DNA of 64,000 nucleotides from Chaetoderma sp. LZ-2023a (GCA_034401795.1 CM067372.1:35962351-36026350), one strand, 5' to 3'. Positions 22,763 through 32,885 are shown, counted from the first letter of the stretch. Numbers and translations are program-made. The notes: a model not told the origin generated them from the letters alone.

Positions 22763-22827
22763 TGTTGAATATTTTGAACAAATTTGATTGGAAGACAGCC
22801 TATTATGTTCAAATTATTCAACAGAGA
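22763..22827. mobile_element. Palindrome C variant (shortened stem)
   Basis: TTGTTGAATATTTTGAACAA and TTTGATTGGAAG pair with TTATGTTCAAATTATTCAAC. The GAACAA/GAACATA inner variant also appears at 26741 and 33588. Confidence 0.7.
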
Positions 22828-22843
22828 ATTTCTTAAGTTAAAC

Positions 22844-23051
22844 CTCTTCAACAAATTTGTTAAAATGTCCATTTGCAGACCACGAGATTATTTTTGAAAA
22901 TTCACCACTGGAATGACTGGCTCGGTTATTGAGCTAGTTATTCCAGTGGTTAAGTTTAAAAAATAGTCTTCTCTTGGTCTGAAAATAGACATTACTCAAG
23001 CCCACTGCAGAAGCCAATTTTGGCTGATTTGAGTGTTATTAAAAGGGTTAA
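22844..23051. mobile_element. MITE family B copy
   Basis: TGTCCATTTGCAGACCACGA, hairpin CCACTGGAATGACTGGCTCG / ATTGAGCTAGTTATTCCAGTGG, CTTCTCTTGGTCTGAAAATA, TTAAAAGGGTTAAC. Confidence 0.85.
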
Positions 23052-23300
23052 CTAACGTGTTTTCTTTTCTTTTTTTTGGAAATGTGATAACTGATCTGTG
23101 AGCTGTACTGTGTGTTATAAACAGATGCAATGCGTCTTGTGAATAATTTGTTACAGGTAGTGCAGTTAAAATTCCTCTGCGATAAGGTAGTCTTACTAAT
23201 CTTCCACATCAAAGACCTTCTCTTCAGACACTGTCAGACAGACTCACTGCTTGTTAGCAGACATTAACCCTTCCACGGTGAAGTCAGACAAAGGTCCTCA

Positions 23301-23521
23301 TTAACCCTTTAACACTCAAACAAGCCAAAAACAGCTTCTACAGTGGTCTGGAGAAATGTCCATTTGTAGACCAAGAGAAGACTATTTTTTTTTAATTTAC
23401 GACTGGATTAAACGGCTCAATAACCGAACCAGTCATCCCATCGTTAATTTTTTTTAATAGTCTTCTCTTGGTTAGCAAATGGATATTTTCTATGAGAAAA
23501 TTGAAATGTAATCATTTAACA
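23301..23521. mobile_element. MITE family B copy
   Basis: TTAACCCTTTAACACTCAAA, GTAGACCAAGAGAAGACTAT, hairpin GACTGGATTAAACGGCTCAA / CGAACCAGTCATCCCATCG, TCTTCTCTTGGTTAGC. The right end is weak. Confidence 0.8.
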
Positions 23522-23621
23522 GTGGTAAAAATGTTTAAAATCATCTCATGACAAGCAAATATGAGAAGAAAAAATTTTTCCTGACGAGATTTTACCGTTA
23601 AAAATTTAAATACATAACTCA

Positions 23622-23866
23622 TTAACGCTTTAACCCTCGGATTTGTTAAAAAATTTCAATTTTCTCTCAGAAAATGTCCATTTGCAGACCAAGAGAACAC
23701 TATTTTTGAAAATTTACCACTGGAGTGACTGGCTCGGTAACAGAGCAAGTTATTCCAGTGTTAAACTTTCAAAAATAGTCTTCTCATGCCCTGCAAATGG
23801 AGATTTACTAAGAGAGAATTTAGATTTTCTTGACCAAATTTGACCATTAAAGGGTTAAACGGTTAA
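23622..23866. mobile_element. MITE family B copy
   Basis: TTAACGCTTTAACCCTCGG, GCAGACCAAGAGAACACTAT, hairpin CCACTGGAGTGACTGGCTCG / CAGAGCAAGTTATTCCAGTG, CATTAAAGGGTTAAACGG. Confidence 0.85.
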
Positions 23867-23930
23867 GACATTTCAGCCTGGATTACCATAGAACTTATGT
23901 TTTAAGAAACTAAATACAATCTATACTAGA

Positions 23931-23966
<36 letters not shown>

Positions 23967-23980
23967 CGTTGTCATTGTCG
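23931..23980. repeat. (TTG)n microsatellite
   Basis: About 12 TTG triplets, the last ones altered to TCG and TCA. Confidence 0.95.
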
Positions 23981-24385
23981 TCACCTTATTGATGCAGCAA
24001 AAACAAATAAAAATCCTAATATTCAGCCACTCTGTCTGATAGTATGTATTAAATATAATTGCAGATTAAATAAAAAGTAGGTTAATATATTCTCTGCATG
24101 AGTTAATTTTCTAACCCATTGCACTGCTGAATTCTTCACTAGTTTTATCCCGTTTATTCAGCATAATGATGATATTGTTGCTGAATGCCGGTGCTACAGA
24201 ACACCTGAACCGTAGGGGACTTTTAATCTGAGCACCTATTCACCTTACTTTCATCAGCTGATAGAGGGTTACCTGTTCAGGTGAAACTGCCCCAAGCTAA
24301 TTACATTTAACTCTGATTACTTTATACAGGGTTAATTGATAAAACACAGCATAGAATTGCATTTAATAACAAAATATTGAAGGAA

Positions 24386-24538
24386 ATTTCAATTTCCCTT
24401 TCTCTGAGATCTAACAATACTTACCATTATCTATCAAACAAGAGAATACCAATGGCTTGCCTCCGTGGGGTTGGGAGGCAGGGTCCGTAACATAATGGTA
24501 AGTATTGTTAGATCTCAGAGAAAGGGAAATTGAAATTA
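24386..24538. repeat. Long inverted repeat beside a tyrosine-recombinase remnant
   Basis: Arms of about 46 bp are almost perfectly complementary: AATTTCAATTTCCCTTTCTC to TTACCATTAT on the left, ATAATGGTAAGTATTG to AAATTGAAATT on the right. The 58-bp loop holds a smaller hairpin (TGCCTCC / GGGAGGCA). It is probably the terminal or complementary repeat of the element represented by 24540-24830. Confidence 0.85.
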
Positions 24539-24539
24539 A

Positions 24540-24830
24540 TCGAACAGACTCTTTACGGTTGAATGATAGACATCTGTGGATCTGCCATAAGAAGCCATAT
24601 GGCATCGCCATCCATGGATTCTATCTCTCGTTGGGTAGTCGAATACATTCAGACTACCCACGGGATTGCGACTGGGCACCAGCTGCAATGTGCTAGTGCT
24701 CATGATGTTAGAGGAATAGCCGCCTTGACCACCCTATTCAATGGTGTCCCGTTAGAGGACATCATGGCCATTGTACAATGGCACTGTGAGTCCTCTTTCA
24801 TTGATTACTATATGAGGGACATGTAAAACT
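24540..24830 (+). pseudogene. Tyrosine recombinase C-terminal remnant of a DIRS-like element
   Basis: The plus-strand frame at 24563-24826 contains SMDSISRWVVEYIQ, then SAHDVRGIAALTTLF with the catalytic His-Arg pair, then IVQWHCESSFIDYYMRDM with the Trp and nucleophile Tyr positions of DIRS recombinases. It matches the HDVRG...W...Y layout of the element at 14.2 kb but is clearly a different lineage. The N-terminal domain and the first catalytic Arg are missing, and no RT is nearby, so this is a truncated relic. Confidence 0.85.
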
Positions 24831-25400
24831 CAGAGAATCCACTCGCTTTAGCTGTTTTGAGATGATAGTTAGACGGCTACACTGCCACTCTCCCTTTTGG
24901 TACTTGAAAAATCAAAACTAGTAAGAACAGACATGGTCAAGCGAGAGGAATTCAACTGTATGGAACACGTCTGGTCGAAAGTGTGTTGGTTGGTGGCTCC
25001 ACGTCTGGAATCCATAAGTCATGAGGTAATTCAAGTTAGACAGTTTTTTGTATTATGTTTATATATCATTCATCCTATATATTCATGCTCATTCCCAGGC
25101 TTATATGTGCAAAGAGCAGTTAACCCTCTTCGCATATTTGTGTTTTCAGGTGAGATGCATGTTCATGAGTTCTCTCCCTTAGGAGAAAAAGGGGGTTGGG
25201 GTGGGGGGAGCTGTGATGCGAATGTGATTCAGTCCCTAAACTTGTCGGTCCTTTTAGGTCTCCGTATGTCAAGTTTAGGGTAAACGAGGCTATGTATGGC
25301 TTGCCCATTCCCACCAGGTTACAGACTAAATCTGGTGTTATCAAAGAGTAATATAATGGTAAGTATTGATCGAAGGAGAAATATATTTCCCCAAATGGAT
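24831..25400 (+). mobile_element. 3' flank of the tyrosine-recombinase relic
   Basis: ATAATGGTAAGTATTG, the inner edge of the 24386-24538 inverted repeat, appears again at 25354. This suggests that the relic's terminal-repeat system extends to about 25390. No frame of interest within. Confidence 0.5.
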
Positions 25401-25407
25401 CTGAACA

Positions 25408-25424
25408 GTGCGTGCGTGCGTTCG

Positions 25425-25484
<60 letters not shown>

Positions 25485-25514
25485 TGTGTGTGTGTGTGTG
25501 CATGCATGCATGCG
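25408..25514. repeat. (TGCG)n microsatellite passing into (TG)n and (CATG)n
   Basis: About 20 TGCG tetramers, then a short TG run and GCATGCATGCATGCG. Potential Z-DNA former. Confidence 0.95.
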
Positions 25515-25540
25515 TTAGCTCAGTGAAAGGACTACATGCT

Positions 25541-25766
25541 ATGAATGAATGAATGAATGAATGAATGAATGAATGAATGAAGAATGAATGAATGAATGAC
25601 TGACTGACTGAATGAACGAAATAAAGAATGAATGAATGAATGAACGAAATAAAGAATGAATGAATGCATGAATGAATGAATGAATGAATGAATGAATGAA
25701 TGCATGAAAGAATGAACGACCAAAATTAAGAATGAATGACTGAATGAATGAATGAATGAATGAATT
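25541..25766. repeat. (GAAT)n tetranucleotide tract
   Basis: ATGAATGAATGAATG runs with interruptions (GACTGACTGACT, GAACGAAATAAAGAATG). The interruption GAACGAAATAAAGAATG occurs twice, showing internal duplication. Confidence 0.95.
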
Positions 25767-25769
25767 GCA

Positions 25770-26255
25770 TTGTAAATGTCTATGCTACAGGTGCATGATG
25801 ATGCTTCAAGTGTGCTGGGGTTACCATAGGACTGGGTCACCACCTGATAGAGTTAGTGAGACACAGGGTTGTAAGTAACCATGTTCTGTTACATCTGTAC
25901 ACACAGAATACAGTATTTAGTTATCAAATATGTACCTGTCATCAATAAACAGTCATGATATGAACACAGGTTTAGACTTTAAGCCTTGACATGACAAGAC
26001 AGGAATTTGAATCAAGTCTACTGATGTACATCATCTTTGTAGTCTAAATGTTTCTTGTTGGTTTAAATATCTGTCGGCATACTCTGATGTCTAGCCTTGA
26101 CCTTTGACCTTTTCTAAGCTTATTACGGCTGATATGTTAGCTCGTCTGTGCATTGTACATTGCCTCTGAACCTGACAGGCCAAACACAACAAATTCTTCA
26201 CAATCACACAAGTACCGTATTTAGTTAAATACCCTCGAATACAACTCGGAGTCGA
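25770..26255. other. Intergenic, nothing recognised
   Basis: No supported frame, repeat or palindrome. Confidence 0.4.
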
Positions 26256-26259
26256 TGTT

Positions 26260-26470
26260 CTTAACCTTACAATGGCCAAATTTGGTCAAGAAAATTCTAA
26301 CTTTTCAATGTGAAATTGGAGACTAAAAGATTATTTTAGCAAATTTACCAGTAGGATGACTGCTTCATGGTTAAAAGTAAAAGATTTGTCTGGCATTTTG
26401 AGCTGCAAATGGGCATTTCGCAAGACCACCGTAGAAGCTATACTAGGGAGAGTGAACATTAAAGAGTTCC
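26260..26470. mobile_element. MITE family B, decayed
   Basis: TTAACCTTACAATGGCCAAA, AGATTATTTTAGCAAATTTACCAGT, GATGACTGCTTCATGG, GCTGCAAATGGGCATTT, AACATTAAAGAGTT. Confidence 0.6.
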
Positions 26471-26740
26471 AAAGGTTCTTATAAATGACACCTATGCATT
26501 TTAATCCTTACCTGCAGATAACATTTTAGTTTAATGTTTAAAGATTTTCAATATGTGACTAAGGCATTATTATTTATAGCATCTGCCTTGGATTTGGTTA
26601 TGCACTTGCTTGTTGATAGACCATCAGTTAGTGCTGAAGAAGTGACCGAGATGGTCATGAAAGCTACACTCAAAACAATTTCTACATCCCGGAGAGGTAA
26701 CTAATTTTTCCTTATTAAGAAACACATTAGTTAGTGAAAA

Positions 26741-26820
26741 ATGTTCAATTGATTGTTTTGAACATATTTCGGCAGCAATGTCTGTATTCCAATCCAATTA
26801 TATTCAAAATATTCAACATT
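26741..26820. mobile_element. Palindrome C variant (GAACATA type)
   Basis: TTCAATTGATTGTTTTGAAC on the left and CCAATCCAATTATATTCAAAA, ATATTCAACA on the right around CGGCAGCAATGTCTG. Confidence 0.65.
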
Positions 26821-26953
26821 TTGATATATTTTATTTTGGATTCTGTGCTATACTGTGACCAGTTTCAATCTGATTCATTTATCCATACTCAAGATGTTAC
26901 AGATGTACTGTTGATGCCATAATGACTTAGTGGCCACTACAAACAACTCATCA

Positions 26954-27338
26954 AATTCACCTTTCCAGTTTATCCATCGATCATCCGACATCATAATTAA
27001 CTAAGTGACGTGTGTGATGACGTCATAATCATTGCGTCATGAATGATTCGATATAGTCCGTCTTTAATGCTTAATAGTCCGACACATTGTTCAAATTGCA
27101 TGTTTTTACTACTTAGTAAACAGTATGTCGAATATTGTGAAACTAATTTGACTGGGCACTGTTATAGGCAGCAACAGCACCCAGTCAAATGTGTCAAAAT
27201 ATTCAACAGCTTACATGTATAGTTTTCTGCCAATTGATGGTCAGGGGTTCAGAGATTGATTGATCACAACACGGATGTGGTGTGGGTGGAGCTTAGATTG
27301 AGATGGGCGGGGCATAGCTAAAACTGGAAAGGTCCATT
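26954..27338. mobile_element. MITE family A, full copy (inverted orientation)
   Basis: AATTCACCTTTCCAG at the left, CTGGAAAGGTCCATT at the right. CRE-like arm with GACGTGTGTGATGACGTCAT. Palindrome C at about 27128-27213 with GGGCACTGTTATAGGCAGCA. Then GATTGATTGATCACAACACGG and GTGGGTGGAGCTTAG. Confidence 0.88.
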
Positions 27339-27339
27339 A

Positions 27340-28180
27340 TTATACTGTAACCTTTTACTCAAGGAAACTTGAATGTTTCTTGTGAATACGCTGTGGAGTC
27401 TGTCTATTCTGGCTTTTTAGAAAATAGTGTAAAATTAACAAAATATTTAAAATAGTTTATTATAAAATTAGTACAATATATGTAATGGTCAATGGTCATC
27501 CAGCAAACTGACCACTCCAAGCAGAATAGAGGCATCCATTTCTAGCTAAGCTCTGCCCGTGCATACTTTGGGAACAGTTTATGTACTTTGAACCCGGACC
27601 TCCCAGAATCCTGTTTTCAGGGTAATTGTTCAGATAAGCTGTTAGATATTTGTAATCTAATTTTACTGGGTGTTATTGTCAACAGAAAGTTAATTAAATA
27701 GTAGACATATAATTTGCGATCCTCGTACACTTGATCAATGTTCATGATGGAGCTAGATTTTGATTCTGATGTCAGCTTATATGTGAAGTAATTGATAATG
27801 ACGTCATATACTTGAATGACAGATCGGATACATCCATCGAATCACCATGACAGGAGTATTTCCTGTCAAAGATTCGCAAATCTACCAAGATGATATTCAG
27901 TTGTCAAAGGAAGACTAATTGCTACACTGACTAATGGATGATGGATGAACACTATGGCATAAGCTCACCTGTCCAGCCTTCAGTTAAATACTGATTACGA
28001 GAACAAATATGAACAAATACTACCTAAACAAATTATTTTGTGTCGCCCTGTCTCACGCTGTCTGAACAGACGCCCACTCCTATCATTTATTAATTACTTA
28101 GCTGTCTGAGAAGCGAAAAAATGTTAACAAGATTAGAATTTCCGCTCTGTAAGGTTTCGGGCGGGGTAAGCACAGCATAA
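27340..28180. other. Intergenic with a decayed family A fragment
   Basis: 27535-27690 holds faint A-arm sequence: TTTCTAGCTAAGCTCTGCCC, TCCTGTTTTCAGGGTAATTG and AGCTGTTAGATATTTGTAATC. The rest shows nothing recognisable. Confidence 0.45.
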
Positions 28181-28186
28181 CCTGAC

Positions 28187-28418
28187 TTTAACCTTTGAAT
28201 TTGTTCAAGAAAATTTCAATTTTCTCATAGAAAATATCAATTTGCAAACCAAGAAGACTATTTTTGAAAATTTATCTCTAGAATGACTGGCTTGGTTATT
28301 GGGCAAGTCATCCCAGTGGTAAATTATCAAAAATAGTCTTCTCTTGGTCTGCAACTGGACATTTCTCAAGACCACTACAGAAACTGTTTTTGACTGATAT
28401 GAGTGTTGCAGTGTTAAC
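28187..28418. mobile_element. MITE family B copy
   Basis: TTTAACCTTTGAATTTGTTC, hairpin CTAGAATGACTGGCTTGGTT / GGGCAAGTCATCCCAGTGG, TCTTCTCTTGGTCTGCAACT, GAGTGTTGCAGTGTTAA. Confidence 0.85.
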
Positions 28419-28628
28419 TGACATTTCTTGTTAAATCATTCATGATAAAATCACAGCTTATTCACATGCTATTACTTTTTTGGCAGAAACAGCTTTCAGG
28501 CACACAAACAGAATTCAGCAGTACAATTTTTTTTCAAGATGGACAAATGCCTTTCATTCAGATGCTTATGTTATAACAAACATAATTTTTTCAATGGAGC
28601 AAGGATTACTCGAAATTTCAATATATTA

Positions 28629-28757
28629 TTAACCCTTCAATGCCACAGTCCAGAAATAACACATTCTTTATGAAGATTCGGGAATAATATTCTGCTAAAT
28701 ATGTTGAAACTATCCAATCAAAAATTATTTGTAAATATTCAACAGGTTCCCAGTTCT
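28629..28757. mobile_element. C-type element, shortened
   Basis: TTAACCCTTCAATGCCACAG, then CTGCTAAATATGTTGAAACT / ATTTGTAAATATTCAACAG, ending at the TTAACC of the next B copy. Confidence 0.6.
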
Positions 28758-28965
28758 TTAACCTTTTAACCCTCAAATTAGTTTTTAAAATTTTCAATTT
28801 CTCATAGAAAATGTCCATTTGCAGACCAAGAGACGACTACGTTATCGACCCAGTCATTCCAATGGTAAATTTTCAAAAATAGTCTTCTCTTGGTCTGCAA
28901 ATGGACATTTCCCAAGACCACTGCAGAAGCCGTTTTTAGCTGATATGAGTGTAAAGGTTAAATTG
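28757..28965. mobile_element. MITE family B, one hairpin arm deleted
   Basis: TTTAACCTTTTAACCCTCAA, GCAGACCAAGAGACGACTAC, then directly ATCGACCCAGTCATTCCAATGG. TCTTGGTCTGCAAATGGACA and GAGTGTAAAGGTTAAA close it. Confidence 0.8.
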
Positions 28966-29246
28966 AGACGCTGCAATTTCACAGGTTAAATGGTTAGTGA
29001 CAGAAAAACAAAAACAAGTTAGACCCTCGTCCTCCCGTCTTCCTCACATTCCAAATGGTTTTCCCGACTATTTTGATTTTCACGTTTTGTTTCAGATTTT
29101 CTTTTTCTCAAAACATGGTTGGGTAATGATGTGTCGGATAGAGTAGCTATAAGATACTCTTCAACCTGCCCATTGTGACCACCTTATGGAGAGTCAACAG
29201 TATGGCTGCTTTCGTCATCCAGCCAATCTGCTAGCCAATGATGCCA

Positions 29247-29484
29247 TTAACCCTCTAACACTCATATCAGCCAAAAATGGCTTCTGCAGAGGTATTGAGA
29301 AGAAATTTCCATTTGCAGACCAAGAGAAGACTATTTTTTTTAATTTACCACTGGAATGACTGGCTCGATAACTGAGCCAGCCATTCCAGTGGTATATTTA
29401 AAAAATAGTCTTCGCTTGGTCTGCAAATTGACATTTTCTATGAGAAAATTGAAATTTTCTTGAACAAGACTCTGGTTGTTTAAG
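29247..29484. mobile_element. MITE family B copy
   Basis: TTAACCCTCTAACACTCATA, GCAGACCAAGAGAAGACTAT, hairpin CCACTGGAATGACTGGCTCG / CTGAGCCAGCCATTCCAGTGG, TTGGTCTGCAAATTGACATT. Confidence 0.88.
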
Positions 29485-29565
29485 ACAGCTGGTCAGGCGG
29501 TACTCATCTGACCACCTGTTATCTGACCACCTGTCCTAAAGGAGCACCACCTATCCTTGTGTCAT

Positions 29566-29688
29566 CGAGCTAGTCATTCCAGTGGTAAATCTTCAAAAAT
29601 TGGAATGACTGGCTCGATAAATGAGCCAGTCATTCCAGTGATAAACTTTCAAAAATTGTCTTCTCTTGGCCTGCAAATGGACATTCTT
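29566..29688. mobile_element. MITE family B, rearranged hairpin (three arms)
   Basis: ATCGAGCTAGTCATTCCAGTGG is followed by a full second hairpin, TTGGAATGACTGGCTCGATA / ATGAGCCAGTCATTCCAGTG. Three arms in a row indicate a duplication or nested insertion. Confidence 0.7.
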
Positions 29689-29927
29689 TAACCCTTTAAT
29701 GGTCACACCTGACACAACCGACCTCTGTTATGGTCTTGTGGAATATCCATTTACAGGCCAACAGAATACAATTTTTTTTTAATTTACCACTGGAATGACT
29801 GGCTCGATAACCGAGCCTGTCATTCCAGTGATAAGCTTTCAAAAATTGTATTCTCTTGGCTTGTAAATTGACATTCAATAGGTAGATATTAACAATTTTC
29901 TTGAGCAAATTTGACCATTAAAGGGTT
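29688..29927. mobile_element. MITE family B copy
   Basis: TTTAACCCTTTAATGGTCAC, hairpin CCACTGGAATGACTGGCTCG / CCGAGCCTGTCATTCCAGTG, TTGACCATTAAAGGGTT. Confidence 0.88.
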
Positions 29928-30231
29928 CAGATGACTGCTGAATTAAATGCTTCTGACTAACTTGAACAGTAAAGGGTGAAATAGAAAATATTGACTTACC
30001 CCTGGTATAAGTTAATCCTTAGATGTGAGTGGAACTGTGATCTCTGCAGCACTGTAATAGTTATACCTTTATTTACAGGTAATAAGTCAATCTAGAGCTT
30101 AAAGTTATACCTTTATCTACAGGTAAGTCAATATAGAGCTTCTAGGGAAATCACTACAAAACAATGCGAGAAGTGAACTGAGACATGAACCGTCTCAAAA
30201 CCTGTTACATCCTGATAGCATTGTCTGACAA

Positions 30232-30455
30232 TTAACCCGTAAGCCCTCATATCAGCAAAAAATGCTTCTGCAGTGGTCTTGAGGAAAAGCTATTTGCAGA
30301 CCAAGAGAAGACTATTTTTGAAAATTTACCACTGTAATGGCTGTGTCGATAACCAGTGGAAATTTTCAAAAATAGTCTTCTCTTGGTCTGGAAATGGACA
30401 TTTTATATGAGAAAATTCTAATTTTTAAAAACAAATTTGAAGGTTAAAGGGTTAA
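30232..30455. mobile_element. MITE family B copy
   Basis: TTAACCCGTAAGCCCTCATA, GCAGACCAAGAGAAGACTAT, half hairpin CCACTGTAATGGCTGTGTCG then CCAGTGGAAATTTTC, GAAGGTTAAAGGGTTAAC. Confidence 0.83.
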
Positions 30456-30785
30456 CAGTGAATAACTTGAGTGCTGTCTTCCCTTTAGGGGTTAAAGTCA
30501 GATGACTGGAAGATTTATACACAACTGTTTTTATGTATTTTTATGCTTGAATATAATACATTATAAAATGCAATGATTTTGCAAATAATTTAACGAAACT
30601 CATCTGTGTGCAAGAAAAAGAGTCGTGTTTAATACACTTAAAGGTCACAAAGCCTAATGGTCATAATCACCTTTATAACCATTATTTTTACAGAAATATT
30701 CATGAATATCACAAAATACACAATATTCAATAACATTTCTCTAAATCTCACAACTGGTACATATGTGTAGTAATTATCAGGATTA
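30456..30785. other. AT-rich intergenic, nothing recognised
   Basis: No gene or repeat signature. Confidence 0.4.
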
Positions 30786-30789
30786 ACGA

Positions 30790-30972
30790 TTTAACCCTCA
30801 TATCAGGCAAAAACAACCTCTGCAGTGATCTTGAGATATGTCCATTTGCAGACAAAGAAGACCATTCCAGTGTTTTAAATTCTCTAAAATAGTCTTCTCT
30901 TAGTCTATAGATGTACATTTTCCATGACAATATCTAAACTTTCTTGAACAAATTTGAGGGTTAAAGGGTTAA
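30790..30972. mobile_element. MITE family B, deleted centre
   Basis: TTTAACCCTCATATCAGGC, GCAGACAAAGAAGACCATTC, TCTCTAAAATAGTCTTCTC, GAGGGTTAAAGGGTTAAG. Its right part and the following element duplicate 4.56-4.82 kb. Confidence 0.8.
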
Positions 30973-30989
30973 GAATCGGTGTTATATCA

Positions 30990-31178
30990 TTAACCCTTTA
31001 TCCCTCAAGCCGGCAAAAACAGCTTCTGCTTTGGTATTTTAAAACAGCCATTTGCAGGCATATAAAAGTCTAGTTTTGAAAATTCACATATGAAATGACT
31101 GCCTTGATAAATGAGCTTGTCGTAACAGTTGTGAATTTTTAAATATAGTCTTCTCTTCGCCTGCGTATGGAGATTGAT
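30990..31178. mobile_element. MITE family B copy (same as 4683 copy), truncated right
   Basis: TTAACCCTTTATCCCTCAAG, AACAGCTTCTGCTTTGGTAT, AAGTCTAGTTTTGAAAATTC, ATATGAAATGACTGCCTTGA, TAGTCTTCTCTTCGCCTGCG. The terminal GGGTTAA is absent. Confidence 0.8.
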
Positions 31179-31179
31179 T

Positions 31180-31955
31180 GCTCATACATTTTGAGTTCTT
31201 CCTCGGCCAATCTTGATGTCAAATGTGTTCAAAATTTCACTGACCAATCTAGATAGTAGTTGACAGTAGCAAAAATTATCTAGGCAGTTTCTTCACAGTA
31301 TCGCTCTCTGAAGATTCTGACCACGGCGCTGTGAGCTTGAGATACAAGACTGACCGATAGACATGGCATCATCACTCTCAAGAAAGACCTCTGGAGTAAT
31401 ATCAACATTCTCAAAAGATAAGCACATTAGTAGTCTTAACACCAACATTTTGAAATATTTTGTTAGAATGCATTCTTAAAATTTAACTAATTTTCATCCT
31501 AATTAATTAAGTAATTAACTAATACTTGGGCCTATCAATAAGAATAAACTAGGCCTACTTAATACACCACCAAATATTATAACCGAAACAAACGTCAAAC
31601 TGCGCAAATTTGAATCTTCAAACTATAGCGGTCTAAATACCTGAATCAGTCACTCAGACTGAGTCACCGCGGTGATGCGTAATGTATAGAACCAGCTGTT
31701 TACGGCTGATCAATAGTCTCTCTGGCGTCTTTACCTGTCAGTTTTCACCAGGCTACGCTACCAGGTAATGGGACAGGAGAGCCCGAGATGAGGTAGAACG
31801 TGTGAAACGAAAAGCACGCCAGGTATTGTTAAACTGGACTAATCATGTTAATCGCCTGTCTATAGTGTGGATCAAAATAAAGACAGGCTCCAATGAGCAG
31901 GACAACATTATCATGCCTGCTGGATAAAACCGGTCATTGGCACATTTAAACGCAT
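31180..31955. other. Intergenic, nothing recognised
   Basis: No supported frame. TCAGTCACTCAGACTGAGTCACC at about 31647 is a short palindrome only. Confidence 0.4.
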
Positions 31956-31957
31956 TG

Positions 31958-31960
<3 letters not shown>

Positions 31961-32024
<64 letters not shown>
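31961..32024. repeat. (TA)n microsatellite
   Basis: About 32 TA dinucleotides without interruption. Confidence 0.97.
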
Positions 32025-32026
<2 letters not shown>

Positions 32027-32029
<3 letters not shown>

Positions 32030-32110
32030 ACAATTTGACTGAAAGTTGTTGTTGCTGTACGAAGCAACAATTTTCTTACAAGTTGTTTCAAAATATTTGA
32101 CGTATAATAA
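32027..32110. mobile_element. Palindrome C/E variant
   Basis: GAAAACAATTTGACTGAAAG / ACAAGTTGTTTCAAAATATT around TTGTTGCTGTACGAAGCAACAA, directly after (TA)n. Confidence 0.65.
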
Positions 32111-32219
32111 TTATGTAGGTTCCATGAAATCATTTTCAAGAAGGATATCACGTCATGGCCAGAGAAGTGTCTTCTGATGTAACGGCAGAATGATTTATTA
32201 CCTAACGCAGTAGATATTA

Positions 32220-32395
32220 ACTGTCTGCCCGCTGAATTTCTACGACTACTCTGGGCCTGCTGAATATTTTGAAAACAATGTGACTGAAAATTGTTGGTGG
32301 CTAAGCCACCAACAACTTTCAATCAAATTGTTTTCAAAATATTCAGCAGGTCCAGAGTTATTGCCCATTGAAATTATTTTCTGGTAGCTTGACAG
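32220..32395. mobile_element. Palindromic element E, copy 2
   Basis: CTGTCTGCCCGCTGAATTTC, then CTGCTGAATATTTTGAAAAC and TTGTTGGTGGCTAAGCCACC, then CAATCAAATTGTTTTCAAAA, ATATTCAGCAGGTCCAGAG and TTGCCCATTGAAATTATT. The stem is more intact than in the 8.1-kb copy. Confidence 0.8.
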
Positions 32396-32410
32396 TTAAA
32401 TATCAACATT

Positions 32411-32535
32411 TTTAACCCTTTGACATTTAAAATTTCAGTGCCTCACTTTCAAGAAAGTTATACAGGAAAGCTGTTAAATATACAGGCATCAGCAGCTTTC
32501 AGTCAAAGTAGTTTTAAAAAAAATCACAATATAGA
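32411..32535. mobile_element. C-type element fragment
   Basis: TTTAACCCTTTGACATTTAA, GTTATACAGGAAAGCTGTTAAA, GCATCAGCAGCTTTCAGTCA. One stem arm is largely deleted. Confidence 0.55.
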
Positions 32536-32611
32536 AATGGGTTGTTTCTGCATGTCTGCACGGGTTAAAGTAAATAAACGCCATCAAATACCTCCCCCCC
32601 CCCCCCCCGCC

Positions 32612-32793
32612 TTTAATCCTTGAGAAGTCCAGCGTCTCTCATTCCAGACAACTATCCAGTAAATATGTAGTTTATTTTTATTTTTTAATTTGACTGCAAC
32701 TTGTTGTTCCCAGTCAAATTAGTTTCACAATATTCAACAGAATATTCCATAAAGAAATTGTTGTTTCTGCTTTGTGGCTGTTAAAGGGTTAAA
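32612..32793. mobile_element. C-type element, degenerate
   Basis: A short hairpin TTTGACTGCAACTTGTTG / CCCAGTCAAATTAGTTTC, then CACAATATTCAACAG, closing with GTTAAAGGGTTAAAC. A 20-base C-run precedes it at 32589-32608. Confidence 0.6.
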
Positions 32794-32885
32794 CTTGTAG
32801 TCTGTCAATGGCATGCCATTTCAGGCCTATACGTACAAGGATAATTAATAAGTTAACATGGTTATAAAACAAAAACTGAAACATG

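Noticed and set aside
23933-23980. Polyglutamine or polyleucine coding tract
   Set aside because: The TTG run has no open frame of any length around it.
25120-25843. Frames reading His-Thr-Ala-Arg or His-Ser-Phe-Ile repeats
   Set aside because: Direct products of the TGCG and GAAT microsatellites.
31843-32322. 159-codon frame across (TA)n
   Set aside because: It reads through the TA microsatellite (Ile-Tyr repeat) and a palindromic element, so it is not a gene.
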